Assembly (NCBI RefSeq): GCF_023184515.1
Contig: NZ_JAAHBP010000001.1
Coordinates: 806,001-870,000 of the forward strand
Reading direction: 5' to 3'
Length of the DNA stretch: 64,000 nucleotides
Origin: Streptomyces sp. D2-8
GTDB taxonomy: Bacteria > Actinomycetota > Actinomycetes > Streptomycetales > Streptomycetaceae
The translations under genes were made by a program, and so were the position numbers. Below, piece after piece: positions 60,402-64,000 of this stretch; within the stretch, counting starts at the first letter, position 1; each line of letters opens with the position of its first letter. The notes beneath the pieces were generated by a model that saw only the letters and a program-made list of their open reading frames with translations, was not told the origin of the DNA and did no database searches.

Positions 60402-63400
60402 GTGATACCGAGATGGCGTGCGCCCGCAAGGCGCCGAACCGCCCGTGCCGGACGGGTCGCCGCGGTCACCGCCACCGCGCTGGCCGCAGCACTCGTCCAG
60501 CCGCTCGCCGCCGGGGCCGCCACCCCGCCGGCGCCCCCGTCCGACGCGAAGCTCGCCGCAGAGCCCGCCCGCCACGACGCCACCCGTGAGCAGTTCTACT
60601 TCGTCCTGCCGGACCGTTTCGCGGGCGGCGACCCGCGCAACGACAAGGGCGGCCTGACCGGTTCCCGCCTCACCACCGGTTACGACCCCGCCGACAAGGG
60701 CTTCTACCAGGGCGGCGACCTCAAGGGCCTGACCAAGCGGCTCGACTACATCAAGGGCCTGGGTACCACCGCCCTCTGGATGGCCCCGATCTTCAAGAAC
60801 CAGCCCGTGCAGGGCACCGGGGCGAACGCCTCGGCCGGCTACCACGGTTACTGGATCACCGACTTCACCCAGGTCGACCCCCACTTCGGCACCAACAAGG
60901 ACCTTGAGACCCTCATCGACAAGGCCCACGCCAAGGGCATGAAGGTCTTCTTCGACGTCATCACCAACCACACGGCGGACGTCGTCGACTACAAGGAGAA
61001 GTCGTACGACTACCTCTCCAAGGGCGCCTTCCCGTACCTGACGAAGGACGGCGAACCCTTCGACGACGCGGACTACGCCGACGGGCGACGGGACTTCCCG
61101 GAGGTCGACGGCGGCTCCTTCCCGCGCACACCCGTGGTGGCCAAGAAGAACAAGGTCCCCTCGTGGCTCAACGACCCGACGATGTACCACAACCGTGGCG
61201 ACTCCACCTTCGCCGGTGAGAGCTCCGCGCACGGCGACTTCTCCGGCCTGGACGACCTGTGGACCGAGCGGCCCGAGGTCGTGCGGGGCATGGAGAAGAT
61301 CTACCAGCGCTGGGTGCGCGACTTCGACATCGACGGCTTCCGGATCGACACCGTGAAGCACGTCAACATGGAGTTCTGGACGCAGTGGGCCACGGCCCTC
61401 GACTCCTATGCGGCCAAGAAGGGCCGCGACGACTTCTTCATGTTCGGCGAGGTCTACTCCGCCGACACCGACGTCACTTCCCCGTACGTCACCCAGGGCC
61501 GGCTCGACGCCACACTCGACTTCCCCTTCCAGGAGGCGGCCCGCCAGTACGCCTCGCAGGGCGGCAGCGCGCAGAAGCTCGCGGGCGTCTTCGGCGACGA
61601 CTACAAGTACACGACCGGCAAGGCCAACGCGTACGAGCAGGTCACCTTCCTCGGCAACCACGACATGGGCCGGATCGGGTCCTTCCTGAACCAGGACAAC
61701 CCGAAGGCCACCGACGCCGAGCTGCTGAGGAAGGACAAGCTCGCCAACGAGCTGATGTTCCTCAGCCGCGGCAACCCCGTCGTCTACTACGGCGACGAGC
61801 AGGGCTTCACCGGCCCGGGCGGTGACAAGGACGCCCGGCAGAGCATGTTCGCCTCGCGTACCGCCGACTACCTCGACGACGACCGCATCGGCACCGACGA
61901 CACCCACGCCGAGGACGCCTACGACACCAAGGCGCCCCTCTACCGGCAGATCAGTGCGCTCGCGGGGCTCCGCAAGGCCAACCCGGCCCTCACCGACGGC
62001 GTCCAGCAGCAGCGGTACGCGGCCGACGGCCCGGGCGTCTACGCCTTCTCCCGCACGGACGCCAAGACCCGCACCGAATACGTCGTCGCCTTCAACAACG
62101 CCGCCGAGAAGAAGACCGCGACCTTCGCGACCGGCTCGGCGGGCATGACCTTCGAGGGCATCTACGGCACCGGCGCCTCCGCCAAGAGCGACGGCGACAA
62201 GAAGCTCACCGTCACCGTCCCGGCCGGCTCGGCGATCGTCCTCAAGGCGTCCGGCAGGCTCGCCAAGCCCGCCACCGCGCCGACGATCACCCTGAAGGCC
62301 CCGGCGGCCGGCGCCACCGGCACCGTCGAGGTCACCGCCGACGTCGACGGCGGGCAGCTGAACCGGGTCGTCTTCGCCGCCCAGACCGGCAACGGAAAGT
62401 GGCGGGTCCTCGGCTCCGCCGACCACGCCCCGTACAAGGTCACCCACACCATCGGGAAGAACGTGGCGCCCGGCACGGCCCTGCGGTACAAGGCCGTGGT
62501 GATCGACTCGGCCGGCCGCACCGCGGGCGCCCTGGCCGCGTCCACCACCGGCACCCCGCCCGCCGAGGAGCCGCCCACCGCGTCCTCCCGCGACTACGCG
62601 ATCGTCCACTACAAGCGCGCCGACGGGGACTACGCCGACTGGGGCCTGTACGCCTGGGGCGACCTCGCCGAGGGCGAGGCCACCGAGTGGCCCGAGAGCC
62701 ACGCCTTCATCGGCCGTGACGCCTACGGCGCCTTCGCCTACGTCAAGCTCAAGCCGGGCGCCTCCAGCGTCGGCTTCCTCGTCATCGACAAGGACGGCAC
62801 CAAGGACGTCTCCACCGACCGCACGATCGACGTCACCAAGACCGGCGAGGTCTGGATCGAGCAGGGCAAGGACACCGTCACCACCGAGCGCCCCGAGTAT
62901 CCGGCGCCCGACAAGAGCAAGGCCGTCCTGCACTACCACCGGGCCGACGGCACCTACGACGGCTGGGGCCTGCACGTCTGGACCGGCGCCGCGAATCCCA
63001 CCGACTGGTCGAACCCGCTCAAGCCGGTCAAGACTGATTCCTATGGCGCAGTCTTCGAGGTACCGCTCACCGACGGTGCCACCAGCCTCAGCTACATCCT
63101 GCACAAGGGCGACGAGAAGGACCTGCCCACCGACCAGTCGCTCGACCTCAAGGCGAACGGCCACGAGGTGTGGCTGGTGAGCGGCCAGGAGAAGTACCTG
63201 CTCCCGCAGCCCGCGGGCAGCGCGGCCGCCCTCGACCTGACCACCTCCAAGGCGGTCTGGATCGACCGGAACACCCTCGCCTGGAACGGTTCCGACGCCG
63301 CCGCCTCCACCCAGCTGCTCTACGCACGCGACGGCTCCCTCGCGGTGAGGGACGGCGCCCTGACCGGGAGCGCGAAGTGGCTGCGCCTGTCGAAGAGCGA

Positions 63401-64000
63401 GCTGACCGACGCCCAGAAGGCGACGTTCCCGCATCTGAAGGAGTACGACGCCTGGACCGTCGACCCGCGCGACCGCGACCGGGTCCGCGAGGCCCTGCGC
63501 GGCCAGGTCGTCGCCACCCAGCACGCCGCCAACGGTGCCGTGCTCGCGGCGACCGGCGTCCAGATCGCCGGAGTCCTCGACGACCTGTACTCCAGTGCGA
63601 CCGAGACCGACCTCGGGCCCACGTTCTCCAAGGGCCGCCCCACCCTGACCGTCTGGGCGCCGACCGCACAGCAGGTGTCCCTGGAGATCGGTGACTCCAC
63701 CGTCCCGATGAAGCGCCACGCCACCACCGGCGTCTGGTCCGTCACCGGCCCGGCGTCCTGGAAGGGCAAGCCCTACCGGTACGTCGTGAAGGTCTGGGCG
63801 CCCAGCGTCCGCAAGATCGTCACCAACAAGGTCACCGACCCCTACGCCCTCGCCCTCACCGCCGACTCGGAGCGCAGCCTCGTCGTCGACCTGGACGACA
63901 AGGCCCTCAAGCCCTCCGGCTGGTCGGCGTACACCAAGCCCAAGGCCGTACCGCTGAGGGACGCGCAGATCCAGGAGCTGCACATCCGGGACTTCTCCGT
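60402..64000 (+). CDS. pulA: Secreted amylase/pullulanase (PulA-type), 3' end cut by window edge
   Basis: At least 1199 residues from a GTG at 60402 (ribosome site aaggag, about 9 nt before it); the gene continues beyond the right edge. A signal peptide (RVAAVTATALAAALVQPLAAGAA) starts the protein. A full GH13 amylase-type domain follows (about 60-620): VFFDVITNHTAD, DGFRIDTVKHV (Asp), MFGEVYSAD (Glu) and FLGNHDMGR (Asp). Then come a linker domain (PAAGATGTVEVTADV), two pullulanase-associated carbohydrate-binding modules of CBM41 type (HYKRADGDYADWGLYAWG and HYHRADGTYDGWGLHVWTG), an N-terminal pullulanase domain (TLTVWAPTAQQVSLEI, CBM48-like) and the start of a second GH13 (LRDAQIQELHIRDFSV). 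It should cleave both alpha-1,4 and alpha-1,6 bonds of starch or pullulan. Confidence 0.93.
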   Translation, partial: MIPRWRAPARRRTARAGRVAAVTATALAAALVQPLAAGAATPPAPPSDAKLAAEPARHDATREQFYFVLPDRFAGGDPRNDKGGLTGSRLTTGYDPADKGFYQGGDLKGLTKRLDYIKGLGTTALWMAPIFKNQPVQGTGANASAGYHGYWITDFTQVDPHFGTNKDLETLIDKAHAKGMKVFFDVITNHTADVVDYKEKSYDYLSKGAFPYLTKDGEPFDDADYADGRRDFPEVDGGSFPRTPVVAKKNKVPSWLNDPTMYHNRGDSTFAGESSAHGDFSGLDDLWTERPEVVRGMEKIYQRWVRDFDIDGFRIDTVKHVNMEFWTQWATALDSYAAKKGRDDFFMFGEVYSADTDVTSPYVTQGRLDATLDFPFQEAARQYASQGGSAQKLAGVFGDDYKYTTGKANAYEQVTFLGNHDMGRIGSFLNQDNPKATDAELLRKDKLANELMFLSRGNPVVYYGDEQGFTGPGGDKDARQSMFASRTADYLDDDRIGTDDTHAEDAYDTKAPLYRQISALAGLRKANPALTDGVQQQRYAADGPGVYAFSRTDAKTRTEYVVAFNNAAEKKTATFATGSAGMTFEGIYGTGASAKSDGDKKLTVTVPAGSAIVLKASGRLAKPATAPTITLKAPAAGATGTVEVTADVDGGQLNRVVFAAQTGNGKWRVLGSADHAPYKVTHTIGKNVAPGTALRYKAVVIDSAGRTAGALAASTTGTPPAEEPPTASSRDYAIVHYKRADGDYADWGLYAWGDLAEGEATEWPESHAFIGRDAYGAFAYVKLKPGASSVGFLVIDKDGTKDVSTDRTIDVTKTGEVWIEQGKDTVTTERPEYPAPDKSKAVLHYHRADGTYDGWGLHVWTGAANPTDWSNPLKPVKTDSYGAVFEVPLTDGATSLSYILHKGDEKDLPTDQSLDLKANGHEVWLVSGQEKYLLPQPAGSAAALDLTTSKAVWIDRNTLAWNGSDAAASTQLLYARDGSLAVRDGALTGSAKWLRLSKSELTDAQKATFPHLKEYDAWTVDPRDRDRVREALRGQVVATQHAANGAVLAATGVQIAGVLDDLYSSATETDLGPTFSKGRPTLTVWAPTAQQVSLEIGDSTVPMKRHATTGVWSVTGPASWKGKPYRYVVKVWAPSVRKIVTNKVTDPYALALTADSERSLVVDLDDKALKPSGWSAYTKPKAVPLRDAQIQELHIRDFS

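Noticed and set aside
1..64000. tRNA, rRNA or CRISPR loci
   Set aside because: I saw no T-loop (GGTTCGAATCC-like) in a clover-leaf context, no rRNA-like stretch and no spacer-repeat array; the only tandem repeats lack unique spacers.

Overview
The window is very GC-rich DNA with strong third-position G/C bias, GTG starts and actinomycete gene families (BTAD/AfsR-type regulator, F420-dependent NADP reductase, DmdR-type iron box, MalR-controlled maltose genes, GlnE beside an actinobacterial glutamine-synthetase paralogue). This fits a Streptomyces chromosome. Gene content from about 38 to 64 kb matches my memory of the S. coelicolor core region around glnA2, glnE, malR, malEFG and pulA, so most of the window is core rather than a foreign island. 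I see no rRNA or tRNA gene, CRISPR array or prophage.

Layout. 1-8.5 kb: a DUF262 (GmrS-like) gene cut by the left edge, a MazG-like protein, DoxX, an NTF2-like protein, an aldo/keto reductase, an SDR, and a divergent Gfo/Idh/MocA oxidoreductase / Bcr-type efflux pair separated by phased 13-bp repeats, followed by a serine hydrolase. 8.5-9.2 kb: non-coding array built on a 126-bp tandem repeat. 9.2-16 kb: Rsm22-like methyltransferase, a decayed small secreted protein gene, a Tat-exported S37 aminopeptidase, a DUF6243-like protein diverging from a TetR gene with two palindromic operators, a glycerophosphodiesterase, a prim-pol domain protein and a lipoprotein. 16-19.3 kb: ferrous/haem iron uptake operon efeO-efeB-efeU (minus strand) behind an iron box. 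19.4-26.3 kb: PhzF-like protein, small secreted protein, haem oxygenase, methionine aminopeptidase, small conserved proteins, a sialidase remnant, F420-dependent NADP reductase and a site-2 protease-like M50 protein. 26.5-31.7 kb: large BTAD/NB-ARC/TPR regulator next to a DrrAB-type ABC exporter. 31.9-38.5 kb: panB, an MFS pump plus TetR with a 19-bp operator, a membrane-anchored EEP hydrolase, a second MFS and an O-methyltransferase. 38.6-46.7 kb: VOC protein, nadE, a TnpB-like remnant with a lost catalytic Glu, the DUF3105-DUF305 pair, nsrR-hmpA nitric oxide detoxification with an NsrR palindrome, and glnA2. 46.7-52 kb: two VOC proteins, glnE and a PAP2-family membrane protein. 52-64 kb: the malto-oligosaccharide locus malR | malE-malF-malG-aglA, a secreted alpha-amylase and a very large secreted amylase/pullulanase that runs off the right edge.

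How the genes work together. The last 12 kb is one coherent system: extracellular amylase and amylopullulanase release malto-oligosaccharides, MalE/F/G import them (the ATPase is presumably encoded elsewhere, the shared MsiK in Streptomyces), AglA hydrolyses them inside the cell, and MalR represses through CTTGC/GCAAG-type sites seen upstream of malE, the amylase and the pullulanase. Three stress or nutrient modules are recognisable with their probable control sites: iron (efe, iron box), nitric oxide (nsrR/hmpA, NsrR palindrome) and efflux (two TetR proteins with CGAGAC-containing palindromes). Two protein-coding genes are clearly broken (a small secreted protein and a sialidase) and one transposon-type gene is a fragment.
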